A DNA stretch of 64,000 nucleotides, from assembly GCA_042434945.1 (NCBI GenBank), contig CP170191.1, forward strand, positions 1,550,001 through 1,614,000, in the 5' to 3' direction. Below are positions 1 through 7,967 of the stretch, piece by piece (the stretch's first letter is position 1; every line of letters begins with the position of its first letter). This stretch comes from Escherichia hormaechei_A. Lineage in GTDB: Bacteria > Pseudomonadota > Gammaproteobacteria > Enterobacterales > Enterobacteriaceae. The position numbers were made by a program, and so were the translations under genes. A model generated the notes under the pieces. It had not been told where the DNA came from and made no database searches. It saw only the letters and a program-made list of their open reading frames with translations.

Positions 1-1
1 T

Positions 2-436
2 TTCGATGGCAACACGGTCAGATTCTTCAGCCCTCCTTCCACGAATGATGACGCTCCGACGACCGGCACGATAGATATTGTCATCTTCGCCAGTGGCGTG
101 GCGCCGCAGCCGGGCACGGGGTTCAATATCTTCAATGCTGCCGGAGTCTGCACGTTTTCAACGACGAGACGGCCTTTCGTCTACCTCAATCAGCTCTGGA
201 CGCCTTCAAAAAATGCCGTGAGCATTGGCAGCGGGTATGTTCCGCTGGGTAGATTCGGGCTGATGGCTCACGAAGTTAATGGCATGTACGTGTATCGAAT
301 GTTCGGAATAAAAATACAGAACGGCAGTGCTTCAGTTCAGGGTGGGAAATATCTGGGGCGCGAGCGGTATGCAATTTTTGGTAATGACACGGTAACGCCA
401 CTGAACCTTCCCGTTCTTCCCGATATGTACGTCTGA
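2..436 (+). CDS. Prophage tail-region protein, 5' end outside the window
   Basis: The frame is open from the first bases of the window, so the gene begins further left; 144 residues are visible. I do not recognise a domain with certainty. The position, directly before a tail-fibre gene and its own terminator, matches the small structural proteins (DUF6453-like) that lie between the tail-tip gene and the fibre gene in lambdoid prophages. That assignment is inference from context. The visible part is rich in Gly, Tyr and Val with no obvious membrane segment or signal peptide, as expected for a virion protein. Confidence 0.6.
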   Translation, partial: FDGNTVRFFSPPSTNDDAPTTGTIDIVIFASGVAPQPGTGFNIFNAAGVCTFSTTRRPFVYLNQLWTPSKNAVSIGSGYVPLGRFGLMAHEVNGMYVYRMFGIKIQNGSASVQGGKYLGRERYAIFGNDTVTPLNLPVLPDMYV

Positions 437-455
437 ATAAACTGTCTTTTAAATC

Positions 456-479
456 AACCTCGCTCCGGCGGGGTTTTTT
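456..479 (+). terminator. Intrinsic terminator after the first prophage gene
   Basis: The sequence shows a seven- to eight-base-pair stem (456-463 pairing with 468-475, one G-T pair) closed by a four-base loop and running into a T tract at 474-479. It sits 20 bases after the preceding stop codon and just before the fibre gene, so it probably limits read-through into that gene. Confidence 0.65.
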
Positions 480-495
480 ATTGCCTGGAGAAAAT

Positions 496-1806
496 ATGCT
501 TTATAACACTGGCACCATCGCCATTAACGGAAATACAGCCACCGGCACCGGCACGAACTGGACGGCACCCGCCAGCCAGATCCGGGTTGGCCAGACGTTG
601 TTTGTTCTCTCTAACCCGGTACAGATGTTTCAGATCACGGCCATCAACAGTGCGACGTCACTGACGGTAACGCCTGCTGCATCCCCAGCGCTCAGCGGCC
701 AGAAGTACGGCATTCTTGTTACTGATAGTCTCTCGGTCGACGGCCTGGCGCAGAGCATGTCTCAGCTGATCAACGAGTACGACGAGAGCATCGGCGCGTG
801 GGAGACGTTCGCCACGACCTCAGCAAACCAGAATATCACCGTTACCATCAACGGCACCGCCGTAACTATCCCTGGCATTGGTAAACTGGCGCAGAAAGGA
901 AGTAATGGCGCTGTCCCGATTGGGCAGGGTGGGACTGGGGCAACGAATGACGCTGACGCTCGCACAAACCTCGGTTTGGGAGACAGCGCCACCCCCAACT
1001 TCGGAAGCCTCGAAATTGGTGCCAAAAAACCTTCTTCTGCAAGCTTTGTGGATTTCCATTTCCTTGGTACTAACGACTATGACGCGCGCATACTGTGCGG
1101 CGGTAATTCTAATGGTGCTATGGGGAAAGGAGACTTCACATTTTACGCTGGGAAATACGTTTTCATCGGTGATAGCTTTGAGTTTCGTAATCCTATTACC
1201 TGTCAGAATAGCATCAGCGCATCTGCAAAAATTTCGACTACTTCTGATATGGAATGCAAAACTAAAATCGCTGTTTTGGCCCCAGCTGACAATCAAAATG
1301 CTCATGTGTGGTTTTATGGTACAGGTGGGGCGTCCAGAGGAGTAATCTATTCCAGCCAAACAGGGATTATTCAGATCCGCCCTGACAATAATGATAACGG
1401 CGGCTCCAATGGATACTCTTTTGCATTTGGGGCTGATGGTAAGTTTACCTGCGTCACGATGAATCAGACCTCAGACGAGCGCGTGAAATTCGATAAAGAG
1501 CCCGTCAGTGCTGCTCTGGATAAGATATGTTCACTGACGGGCTACACGTTTGGCATTCAGCTCACAGAATCGGAGTCAGTACGCAGCGCAGGCATCATCG
1601 CCCAGGAACTGGAACAGGTTCTGCCCGTTGCTGTGAGTTCTGGTGGGACCGGCACTACGCCAGCAGGAGAGGAAATTAACGACATTAAAACCGTGGACTA
1701 CAGTGCCATGAGCGCCCTGTATGTTGAGGCCATTAAGGAGCTGGCCGAACGGTTAGACCTCATCGAAAAAGAACTGGCTGACCTCCGCGGCTCGACAGTT
1801 GCCTAA
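496..1806 (+). CDS. Phage tail fibre with C-terminal S74 chaperone domain (expressed orientation)
   Basis: This encodes a 436-residue fibre protein. ATG at 496 is chosen over the upstream TTG because GGAG lies five bases before it. The N-terminal part (about residues 1-158) carries the Gly/Thr-rich fibre repeats ending in the common ARTNLGLG motif. The middle is a variable receptor-binding region. The last ~110 residues look like a peptidase S74 intramolecular chaperone: TSDERVKFD, GIIAQELEQVLP, DYSAMSALYVEAIKEL, then a coiled coil. S74 domains trimerise the fibre and usually cut themselves off. Everything after codon ~159 lies inside an invertible segment, so this is one of two possible fibres. 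Confidence 0.88.
   Translation: MLYNTGTIAINGNTATGTGTNWTAPASQIRVGQTLFVLSNPVQMFQITAINSATSLTVTPAASPALSGQKYGILVTDSLSVDGLAQSMSQLINEYDESIGAWETFATTSANQNITVTINGTAVTIPGIGKLAQKGSNGAVPIGQGGTGATNDADARTNLGLGDSATPNFGSLEIGAKKPSSASFVDFHFLGTNDYDARILCGGNSNGAMGKGDFTFYAGKYVFIGDSFEFRNPITCQNSISASAKISTTSDMECKTKIAVLAPADNQNAHVWFYGTGGASRGVIYSSQTGIIQIRPDNNDNGGSNGYSFAFGADGKFTCVTMNQTSDERVKFDKEPVSAALDKICSLTGYTFGIQLTESESVRSAGIIAQELEQVLPVAVSSGGTGTTPAGEEINDIKTVDYSAMSALYVEAIKELAERLDLIEKELADLRGSTVA
961..986 (+). repeat. Left inversion crossover site (gix/pix-like)
   Basis: The core AAACCTCGGTTT at 966-977 is a near-perfect palindrome around the dinucleotide TC (971-972). It matches the remembered core of the gix site used by Gin of phage Mu. 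It falls inside the fibre gene at the ARTNLGLG codons. A related site lies in inverted orientation at 2647-2672 with the same central dinucleotide, which serine invertases require to be identical for strand exchange. Confidence 0.78.
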
Positions 1807-2662
1807 TCTTCTCCATCACTTTGCAAACTGTACTGTTCACGCCTGAAAACTGAATCAGTGGGCATGTCCAGGCGGACATCGATCCAGCTGTTCACCGGCA
1901 CGTCCATCGGTTCCCCTTTTGTTTTGACGATCTCCCCTTCATCGCTCAGCATGTATTTTCGCTTAAACAGGCGGATAGTCAGCTCGCCGTCAGCGGTTTG
2001 CTCAGCTTCAGCCACACCCAGTTCCCCCATGCCGCCAGGGTCCATTGGCGGCAGTAACTGCCACCCCTCAGACGCCAGCCCTGCCGAACCAGTCAACACA
2101 TAAACTCCCACATCGAGCCGGAAAATTTTGATTCCTTCAGCTTCGGTGTTCGCCGTACCGCAGCCGCACCATGAAAATCCATCCTCAGCAATATCTGATC
2201 GCAGGCATGTATCAGCACTCGCAACGATACGAGCGACCGGAGATGCTGCTTTCAGGGTACCGTCGCTGGCTTTCGTGGTGTTCTGCGTTGAATAAAGAGT
2301 ATGCGTAGTAGAAAAACCAACGTTAGTTAGCCCGGAAACAGTGCCGTTTCCCTGGCGATATTTAAGCCCCTGAGACGTTGATGCTAACTGCCATGAAGTG
2401 TATCCGCCCCCAGTTGCATCATGCCAACCGCGCAGCGTTAACATGCCAGTGTAAACATCTACACCGCTTCCCCCGCCCCAGGCATTCGCTCCCAGCTGGA
2501 TGCCGAAAGACATGCCCAGCGGGTATTGAGTAATCAAATCGTACGAAGCGAGTGACCTGTAATCGCGATGAACCTGAGCCATAACAGCAGCTCCGTTTAT
2601 GTACGATGACACCGGGGCAAACTGGCTATCAACGTCTCGTGTAGCGCTGTTTCCCAAACCGA
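971..2662. other. Invertible tail-fibre segment of about 1.69 kb
   Basis: The segment lies between two inverted crossover sites beside an invertase gene. It holds two fibre C-terminal modules in opposite orientations that meet tail to tail; their stop codons overlap at 1803-1806. Inversion would join the fixed N-terminus (496 to about 970) to the module now read on the minus strand. The reading frame stays open across the junction because both sites encode (L/V)GLG followed by (D/N)SAT. This is the layout of the G segment of Mu and the P region of e14. Confidence 0.82.
1803..2657 (-). CDS. Stored alternate tail-fibre C-terminal module (silent orientation)
   Basis: The open frame encodes 284 residues but has no convincing ribosome-binding site. 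It continues upstream into the right crossover site, where it reads NVGLGNSATRDV, matching NLGLGDSATPNF of the expressed fibre. It is therefore best read as a C-terminal module waiting for inversion rather than an independent gene. The central part is Gly/Ser/Thr-rich fibre sequence with a tail-like region (TSWQLASTSQGLKYR). The last ~70 residues are acidic, and no S74 chaperone motif is visible, unlike the module now expressed. Its folding partner is unknown. Confidence 0.75.
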   Translation of the reverse strand: MGNSATRDVDSQFAPVSSYINGAAVMAQVHRDYRSLASYDLITQYPLGMSFGIQLGANAWGGGSGVDVYTGMLTLRGWHDATGGGYTSWQLASTSQGLKYRQGNGTVSGLTNVGFSTTHTLYSTQNTTKASDGTLKAASPVARIVASADTCLRSDIAEDGFSWCGCGTANTEAEGIKIFRLDVGVYVLTGSAGLASEGWQLLPPMDPGGMGELGVAEAEQTADGELTIRLFKRKYMLSDEGEIVKTKGEPMDVPVNSWIDVRLDMPTDSVFRREQYSLQSDGED

Positions 2663-2672
2663 CGTTTTATAG
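2647..2672 (-). repeat. Right inversion crossover site
   Basis: Read on the minus strand, this site shares the run TCGGTTTGGGA and the following ACAGCGC with the left site, and has the same TC centre. The left half-site is less conserved (AAACG against AAACC). It overlaps the first codons of the stored fibre module and lies 70 bases before the invertase gene, the usual arrangement for gin, pin and cin. Confidence 0.75.
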
Positions 2673-2739
2673 ATTGCCCTGCGGCAGCCATGCCGATAAC
2701 TTCACCTGATTTTTTTGCAGAAAATATTGGGTGAAAAAT

Positions 2740-3297
2740 ATGCAAATTGGCTACGTAAGGGTATCAACAAATGACCAAAACACAGATCTTCAGCGACAAG
2801 CTCTCGAACGCGCAGGATGTGAACAGGTTTTTGAGGAAAAAATGAGCGGGACGGTAGCGAACCGGCCAGCGCTTAAAAAGCTTCTTCGAACGCTGAGTGA
2901 GGGCGATACGCTGGTAGTGTGGAAGCTGGATCGCCTCGGGCGAAGCATGCGGAACCTGGTACTGCTGGTCGACGAACTCCGGCAGCGCGGCATCCACTTC
3001 AAAAGCCTTACGGACAGCATCGACACTTCCAGCCCAATGGGGCGTTTCATATTCCACATCATGTCGGCCCTGGCCGAAATGGAGAGGGAGTTAATCGTGG
3101 AACGCACCCGGGCAGGATTGGCGGCAGCCCGGGAGAAGGGACGCATAGGTGGCAGGCGTCCGAAGTTAACCCCAGAGCAATGGGCGCAGGCTGGCAGGTT
3201 GATTTCAAACGGCGTGGACAGAAAGCAGGTGGCAATTATCTATGATGTTGCTGTCTGTACGCTTTATAAAAAATTCCCTGCATCCCAACCGGCTTAA
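2740..3297 (+). CDS. Serine DNA invertase (Gin/Pin/Hin family)
   Basis: This is a site-specific recombinase that inverts the neighbouring fibre segment. ATG at 2740 (185 aa) is chosen because GGTGA lies just upstream and it puts the catalytic serine at residue 9 (IGYVRVSTNDQNTDLQ), as in Gin. The resolvase catalytic domain covers about residues 1-135 and includes the conserved KLDRLGRS and ERTRAGL segments. A C-terminal helix-turn-helix (about 140-185) binds the crossover sites. Relatives need Fis and an enhancer inside the invertase gene; I cannot place Fis sites by eye. Confidence 0.93.
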   Translation: MQIGYVRVSTNDQNTDLQRQALERAGCEQVFEEKMSGTVANRPALKKLLRTLSEGDTLVVWKLDRLGRSMRNLVLLVDELRQRGIHFKSLTDSIDTSSPMGRFIFHIMSALAEMERELIVERTRAGLAAAREKGRIGGRRPKLTPEQWAQAGRLISNGVDRKQVAIIYDVAVCTLYKKFPASQPA

Positions 3298-3434
3298 ATT
3301 TGTGCATCTGGCATTTCAGACGGAAAATTTACAAAAATAATAATTCGAAGCCTGATAGAAACTTAGAAATGAAGCGGTGAAGCTTTAAACAGTCGCTACG
3401 ACTAAGGTGTATTGCGCGCTGACAGAAACGAAAC

Positions 3435-3454
3435 TACTGTATATAAAAACAGTA
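3435..3454 (+). promoter_or_regulatory. LexA/SOS box upstream of umuDC
   Basis: The 20 bases TACTGTATATAAAAACAGTA fit the LexA consensus (CTG, ten AT-rich bases, CAG). The box ends 15 bases before the umuD start codon, the usual place in umuDC operons, so the operon should be repressed by LexA and induced by DNA damage. Confidence 0.93.
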
Positions 3455-3469
3455 TTTGAGGTATGCGTA

Positions 3470-3889
3470 ATGGAATTTATCAGGCCTACTGAACTGCGAG
3501 AAATTATCGCGATCCCACTATACAGCGATTTGGTGCAATGTGGTTTTCCCAGCCCCGCAGCTGATTATGTAGAGCAGCGTATTGATCTTAATGAGTTGCT
3601 TGTTTCCCATCCCAGCTCAACGTATTTCGTTAAAGCCGCAGGGGATTCGATGATAGAAGCGGGGATCAGTGACGGTGATCTGCTGGTGGTTGATAGCTCA
3701 CGGACTGCTGAACACGGAGATATTGTCATTGCGGCTGTGGATGGGGAATTTACTGTTAAACGCCTTCAACTGCGTCCAACTGTTCAGCTCAATCCGATGA
3801 ACGGTGCTTACAGTCCGATTTTGGTAGGCAGCGAAGATACGCTGGACGTTTTCGGCGTAGTTACTTTCATTGTTAAATCGGCCAGCTGA
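3470..3889 (+). CDS. umuD: UmuD, SOS mutagenesis protein, prophage-side copy
   Basis: UmuD is an S24-family self-cleaving protein. RecA filaments trigger its cut to UmuD', which joins UmuC to form DNA polymerase V. The 139-residue length is the family standard when ATG 3470 is used; a longer upstream frame would run through the LexA box. The Cys-Gly cleavage site (VQCGFPSP, about residues 23-30), the nucleophile serine (AGDSM) and the general-base lysine (VKRLQL) are present. The stop codon is one base from umuC, so the two are translationally coupled. It is a complete second umuDC set beside the split pair at 33-44 kb. Confidence 0.95.
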   Translation: MEFIRPTELREIIAIPLYSDLVQCGFPSPAADYVEQRIDLNELLVSHPSSTYFVKAAGDSMIEAGISDGDLLVVDSSRTAEHGDIVIAAVDGEFTVKRLQLRPTVQLNPMNGAYSPILVGSEDTLDVFGVVTFIVKSAS

Positions 3890-3890
3890 T

Positions 3891-5159
3891 ATGTTTGCGC
3901 TCTGTGATGTGAATTCATTCTACGCATCATGCGAGACAGTGTTCAGGCCCGATTTAAGAGGCCGACCAGTGGTAGTTCTTTCGAATAATGACGGCTGCGT
4001 CATAGCACGCAGCGCCGAGGCCAAAGCTGCTGGAATTACTATGGGAGAGCCTTTCTTCAAGCAAAAGGACTTATTCCGGCGCGCTGGCGTTGTTTGCTTC
4101 AGCAGCAACTATGAGCTCTACGCTGATATGTCGAACCGGGTAATGACAACGCTTGAGGAAATGAGTCCTCGCGTCGAAATTTATAGCATCGATGAAGCTT
4201 TTTGCGACCTGAAAGGAGTTCGCAACTGCCGTGATCTGACGGAGTTCGGCAAAGAGATCCGCGCTACCGTTCTGAAGCGGACGCATCTGACCGTCGGGGT
4301 TGGCATTGCGCAGACAAAAACTCTCGCAAAGCTGGCGAATCACGCTGCCAAGAAATGGCAGCGCCAGACTGGAGGGGTGGTTGATTTGTCCAATATAGAC
4401 CGACAGCGTCGGTTGCTGGCTATCGTACCGGTAGAGGATGTGTGGGGCGTCGGCAGGCGCATCACCAAGAAGCTCAATGCTATGGGCATCAAAACAACTC
4501 TGGACCTCTCAGAACAAAGCACATGGATTATCCGCAAACACTTTAACGTGGTACTCGAGCGAACCGTCAGAGAGCTTCGCGGTGAGCCATGTCTGGATCT
4601 GGAGGAGTTTGCGCCAGCAAAGCAGGAAATTGTTTGCAGCAGGTCGTTTGGTGAACGCGTTACAGAGTACGAACAAATGCGTCAGGCTATTTGCTCATAT
4701 GCTGCACGCGGTGCTGAAAAGCTTCGCGGTGAACACCAGTATTGCCGTTTTATCTCCGCGTTCGTGAAAACCTCTCCCTTTGCGCTTAACGAACCGTATT
4801 ATGGCAACAGCGCATCAATGAAGCTTCTCACACCCACTCAGGATTCCCGCGATATCATCAACGCCGCGGTCAAGTGCCTGGACAAAATCTGGAAGGATGG
4901 TCACCGATACCAGAAAGCCGGCATTATGCTCGGGGACTTCTTCAGCCAGGGCGTGGCCCAGCTCAACCTGTTCGACGAGAACGCGCCGCGGGCAGGTAGC
5001 GAAAGGTTGATGGAAGTGCTCGATCACCTGAACTCGAAAGACGGAAAAGGAACGCTCTACTTTGCAGGGCAGGGCATACAGCAACAGTGGCATATGAAGC
5101 GAGAAATGTTGTCGCCTCGATATACGACGAGATATTCAGATCTGCTTAGAGTCCGATAA
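3891..5159 (+). CDS. umuC: UmuC, DNA polymerase V catalytic subunit, prophage-side copy
   Basis: UmuC is a Y-family translesion polymerase acting on damaged DNA with UmuD'2 and RecA. It has 422 residues, the normal length. The palm motifs are intact: FALCDVNSFYASCE near the N-terminus and the catalytic acidic pair in YSIDEAFCDL at about residue 100. The little-finger region and C-terminus (LNLFDENAPR, GQGIQQQW) follow the family. It starts one base after umuD under the same LexA box. The gene looks fully functional and sits behind the invertase, as an accessory SOS operon carried by the prophage or island. Confidence 0.95.
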   Translation: MFALCDVNSFYASCETVFRPDLRGRPVVVLSNNDGCVIARSAEAKAAGITMGEPFFKQKDLFRRAGVVCFSSNYELYADMSNRVMTTLEEMSPRVEIYSIDEAFCDLKGVRNCRDLTEFGKEIRATVLKRTHLTVGVGIAQTKTLAKLANHAAKKWQRQTGGVVDLSNIDRQRRLLAIVPVEDVWGVGRRITKKLNAMGIKTTLDLSEQSTWIIRKHFNVVLERTVRELRGEPCLDLEEFAPAKQEIVCSRSFGERVTEYEQMRQAICSYAARGAEKLRGEHQYCRFISAFVKTSPFALNEPYYGNSASMKLLTPTQDSRDIINAAVKCLDKIWKDGHRYQKAGIMLGDFFSQGVAQLNLFDENAPRAGSERLMEVLDHLNSKDGKGTLYFAGQGIQQQWHMKREMLSPRYTTRYSDLLRVR

Positions 5160-5175
5160 ATTATCCTGATGCCTT

Positions 5176-5204
5176 AGTCCGCTTTGTGCCAGAAGCGGAC
5201 ATTT
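5176..5204. repeat. Dispersed hairpin repeat, copy 1
   Basis: The motif GTCCGCTTTGTGCCAGAAGC followed by GGAC is an imperfect palindrome (GTCCGCTT with AAGCGGAC). A near-identical copy lies at 7121-7148. Copy 1 lies just after umuC, so it could act as a terminator-like hairpin or belong to a scattered intergenic repeat family. Confidence 0.6.
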
Positions 5205-5276
5205 GATCATACGTGATGTGTCGGATTTCATATACACTACAGATGATTATCACCTTCCTACATTAAGGAGAATGGC

Positions 5277-5708
5277 ATGTCAGTTTCTGCACGTAATCAA
5301 TTGTCCGGCACAGTATCCGCAGTCCATTCCGGCTCCGTTAACGATGAAATTGAAATCTCCCTTAATGAAGGGGGAACTCTTGTTTCTGTGGTAACCAGTA
5401 ACAGTAGAATCAGGCTCGGTCTGGAGCAAGGAAAAGAGGTAGTTGCGCTGATTAAAGCCCCATGGATTATTCTTGCTTCTGAGGATAACGGATTATTGTT
5501 TTCAGCCCGTAACCAGTTTTCAGGCCAGGTAACCTCACTTGAAAAAGGCGCAGTAAACGCAACCGTTCATATTCTGACAGATGACGGCTCAAATCTTACC
5601 GCAGTCATTACAAACGAAAGCATGAAGGAGATGGATATCAGCGAAGGCAAAAGAATTATTGCCCTGATTAAAGCTTCTTCTGTGCTGCTTGCGGTGAAAA
5701 AAACCTAA
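5277..5708 (+). CDS. Molbindin with two TOBE/Mop domains
   Basis: The 143-residue protein is two Mop (TOBE) repeats in tandem. Residues ~3-68 and ~73-141 each open with SARNQ(L/F)SG and end with a (V/I)IALIKA-type strand. Molbindins of this ModG type bind molybdate or tungstate in the cytoplasm and buffer or store it for molybdenum-cofactor enzymes. AAGGAG lies six bases before ATG 5277, which fixes the start. No molybdate transporter genes are adjacent, so it stands alone as an accessory gene between the umuDC operon and a DUF2623 gene. The family call is firm; the ion is inferred. Confidence 0.88.
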   Translation: MSVSARNQLSGTVSAVHSGSVNDEIEISLNEGGTLVSVVTSNSRIRLGLEQGKEVVALIKAPWIILASEDNGLLFSARNQFSGQVTSLEKGAVNATVHILTDDGSNLTAVITNESMKEMDISEGKRIIALIKASSVLLAVKKT

Positions 5709-5756
5709 AAAACCAACAGGTAAAAATGCTACACAGGACGTTTCATTGCAAGCGTC

Positions 5757-6047
5757 CTAATTCGAGCCACCAGAATACCCAATGTTAAAATAGTGTAAAA
5801 ATTTATCCGTCCTGAATTCCAGAAAGAATTCTGCCATGATCTCCCTGTCAAGATTGTATTTTCTCGTCAGTCTTCCCGCTTCAAGAGCTGCAACGCTTTT
5901 CTCCCCTGTTTTCTGTTCCAGCTGATAGCAATAGCCGATTACAAACCCACGTATATAGTCATTACAAAATTTCCCAGGCATCGTTTCAGAACAGGGACCA
6001 GTCATGTTCACCCCCTTCATCAGGCCTTTTCCAAAATGATTATTCAT
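5757..6047 (-). CDS. DUF2623 family protein (YghW-like)
   Basis: The 96-residue protein begins MNNHFGKGLM and contains FCNDYIRGFVIGYC, EAGRLTRKYNLDRE and FFLEF, the layout I remember for E. coli YghW (DUF2623). Function is unknown. It is a small soluble protein with no signal peptide or membrane helix. It converges on the molbindin gene, and the short hairpin at 5735-5758 may terminate either gene. A long T/A-rich stretch precedes it (6060-6105). Confidence 0.75.
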   Translation of the reverse strand: MNNHFGKGLMKGVNMTGPCSETMPGKFCNDYIRGFVIGYCYQLEQKTGEKSVAALEAGRLTRKYNLDREIMAEFFLEFRTDKFLHYFNIGYSGGSN

Positions 6048-6230
6048 ACCATTCCTCCAATCGTTATATAATAAACTATATAGCGATTGTTTTTTTTTTT
6101 GAAGTACCCCGTAAGAACTTCCCCTGCAATGTTGCTTTAGAATTACCTCGGAGACTTAACGAACACACCATTGAAAGGTGTCCTGAGCAATACTGATAAG
6201 GGACGAAGCGAAGCGTCTCTTGTAGCAGTG

Positions 6231-6734
6231 TCAGGCTCCTATAGGTAGATATCCCTGCCACTCCGGAAGATCGCGGCATCCTGTTTCACAGGGTGTCAGA
6301 TGAATAAACAATTCTCCGACCTTTTCAAGCAACAGGCAGTCGTCAACTTCTTTTAAATTGTCCTTATGCTGTTGATCTACATCGCAGAGGAGCGTCTGCA
6401 ACGCTTTATCTTTAGCCTGACGAGCATTTTCGGCGACGAACAGATCGTATTCATGCAGTTCGGCAAGTGTATCCGGCCTGTAACCGCCCGCATTGACGAA
6501 AAATAATCTCTCCGTGGTTTGGGGAGGCTCCGGAGAAAGCGAGACCGAAAACCCGTCGGCCCAGGTAACACGGCTATAACCATCAATATGAATTTTATCA
6601 CTATCGCCAAACCATGCTTCACGCAACGCTGGCCATGCATCCTCAGGAGCGCTGGCTGCAACAAACTGAATGTCATGCACTTCAATATTTGATTTACCTG
6701 CGTTTCCGCCGACATAAAACATATACAAATTCAT
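6231..6734 (-). CDS. DUF1543 domain protein
   Basis: The 167-residue protein begins MNLYMFYVGGNAGKSNIEVHD and has the duplicated pattern of DUF1543: strand-helix units with HDIQFV...A...W followed by HEYDLFV in the second half. The biochemical role is not known to me. It looks soluble and cytoplasmic. It is one of several unrelated single-gene units in this accessory stretch, each with its own promoter-sized gap and no operon context to suggest a function. ATG 6734 gives the family-typical N-terminus. Confidence 0.7.
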   Translation of the reverse strand: MNLYMFYVGGNAGKSNIEVHDIQFVAASAPEDAWPALREAWFGDSDKIHIDGYSRVTWADGFSVSLSPEPPQTTERLFFVNAGGYRPDTLAELHEYDLFVAENARQAKDKALQTLLCDVDQQHKDNLKEVDDCLLLEKVGELFIHLTPCETGCRDLPEWQGYLPIGA

Positions 6735-7120
6735 ACATCCCTCTGGATTATTAATTTCGATATGTATTTAACTATATAACGAATCAGACTACAATTGTGC
6801 GACAGGTTTTGATGACGATAAATTCAATATTCTGGTGTGAGGGTTGGCGCTCAGAATTATCATTTTTATCGGCATACCAGTGGTATGGCGGCAGAGGCGA
6901 GCCATCGGCTATAAACGGTTGATGGGTCAACGACTGGTGATGGTTCCTCTACTGACGCCTCCGCTGGCTTTCCCTGTTGGTGCTACGCTGGTGCTGGCTG
7001 CGACAGTGACACTCACCTGTCGATGGTCTGCTTTGGTACCGGAAGACGAATCGCAAGGTAATAAAAAGCTCACTTGAAATTACGCACCTCGCTCTAAGCG
7101 GACCTCCAGGCCAGTTAACT

Positions 7121-7148
7121 AGTCCGCTTCGTGCCAAAAGCGGACAAT
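7121..7148. repeat. Dispersed hairpin repeat, copy 2
   Basis: This copy reads GTCCGCTTCGTGCCAAAAGC followed by GGAC, differing from the copy at 5176 at only a few positions and keeping the GTCCGCTT/AAGCGGAC stem. It lies in the 486-base gap between the DUF1543 and VOC genes. I see no other convincing gene in that gap; the open frame at 6844-7077 has no ribosome-binding site and no family resemblance. Confidence 0.6.
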
Positions 7149-7220
7149 CCTGATACTGAAATTTAAACTGTGGGGAACTCCATCATAGTGCGGCGTCGCC
7201 CTAAAACCGCAACATATCAT

Positions 7221-7760
7221 TTATCGCTCAGGTATCCATGTGTCTGCTTCGCTGTCTTCAGGATAATAATAACCCTTAGGTATTGATTGTAGTTCAATCA
7301 GGCTGCCCCATGGAGCCTTGAAGTATACGCTGGCATTATTATCGGTATCTTCATGGCGCGAATTTCCATGAATTTCCGAAAGGAACTGGCCTCCCGCTGC
7401 CCTGACCTTTTCCACCGCGTAATGTATATCGTCCACATAAAGTGAAATGTGGTTCCAGCCAAAGTCCTGCAGCCTTACCGGCAGCGCCTGTTCTCTGCTT
7501 ACTATCTCAAAAAGCTCAAGATTTGGACCATTACCAATTCTTAGCAACCGCTGTTTGATAATCATTGAGCCTGCTGTCAGGCCCAACTGTCTTTCGGTAT
7601 CAGCCCCTTCTCTTGGGGAATCGCTATCGGTCAGGCCGTCATAAACAAACCTGGCATCCAATGCCTTTTGCAAAAATTCTGTTGCCTGCTGCAGGTTTGG
7701 AACCGTTAGCCCCACATGATTTATGCCTCTGCTAATGGTACGTTTTTCTCTATTTATCAT
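7221..7760 (-). CDS. VOC-family (glyoxalase/dioxygenase fold) protein
   Basis: The protein has 179 residues from ATG 7760, which has an AGGG motif upstream; an in-frame ATG at 7793 would add 11 residues. It contains two beta-alpha-beta-beta-beta half-modules: INHVGLTVPNLQQATEF at the start and WNHISLYVDDIHYAVEKV in the middle. It ends with the DPWG-like segment FKAPWGSLIELQSIP. The His in NHVGLTV and NHISLYV and the Glu in IELQ are the usual metal ligands, so an active metalloenzyme is likely. The substrate cannot be read from sequence. It stands alone. Confidence 0.85.
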   Translation of the reverse strand: MINREKRTISRGINHVGLTVPNLQQATEFLQKALDARFVYDGLTDSDSPREGADTERQLGLTAGSMIIKQRLLRIGNGPNLELFEIVSREQALPVRLQDFGWNHISLYVDDIHYAVEKVRAAGGQFLSEIHGNSRHEDTDNNASVYFKAPWGSLIELQSIPKGYYYPEDSEADTWIPER

Positions 7761-7967
7761 ATGTATACCCTGGTTAAAATTTGAGTGAATCAAACAGAGT
7801 TTAGTACACTTTTCATTTAAGAAACGCCAAGCCTGATATTGTGTAAATTTTCTGCCGCTATAAAAGAATATCCGTAGTTCGCTCCTTACGGACAGCTAAA
7901 GACCATAATTAATATTCACCTTCAACTTTGAGTGGCATCATGATGGCTACATGTAAGACTTGAGTGT

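Noticed and set aside
878..1345. Second frame inside the tail-fibre gene
   Set aside because: It is a shadow of the fibre reading frame across the crossover site, without its own start signal.
6844..7077. 77-codon frame in the DUF1543-VOC gap
   Set aside because: No ribosome-binding site, no recognisable motif and an odd composition; treated as non-coding.
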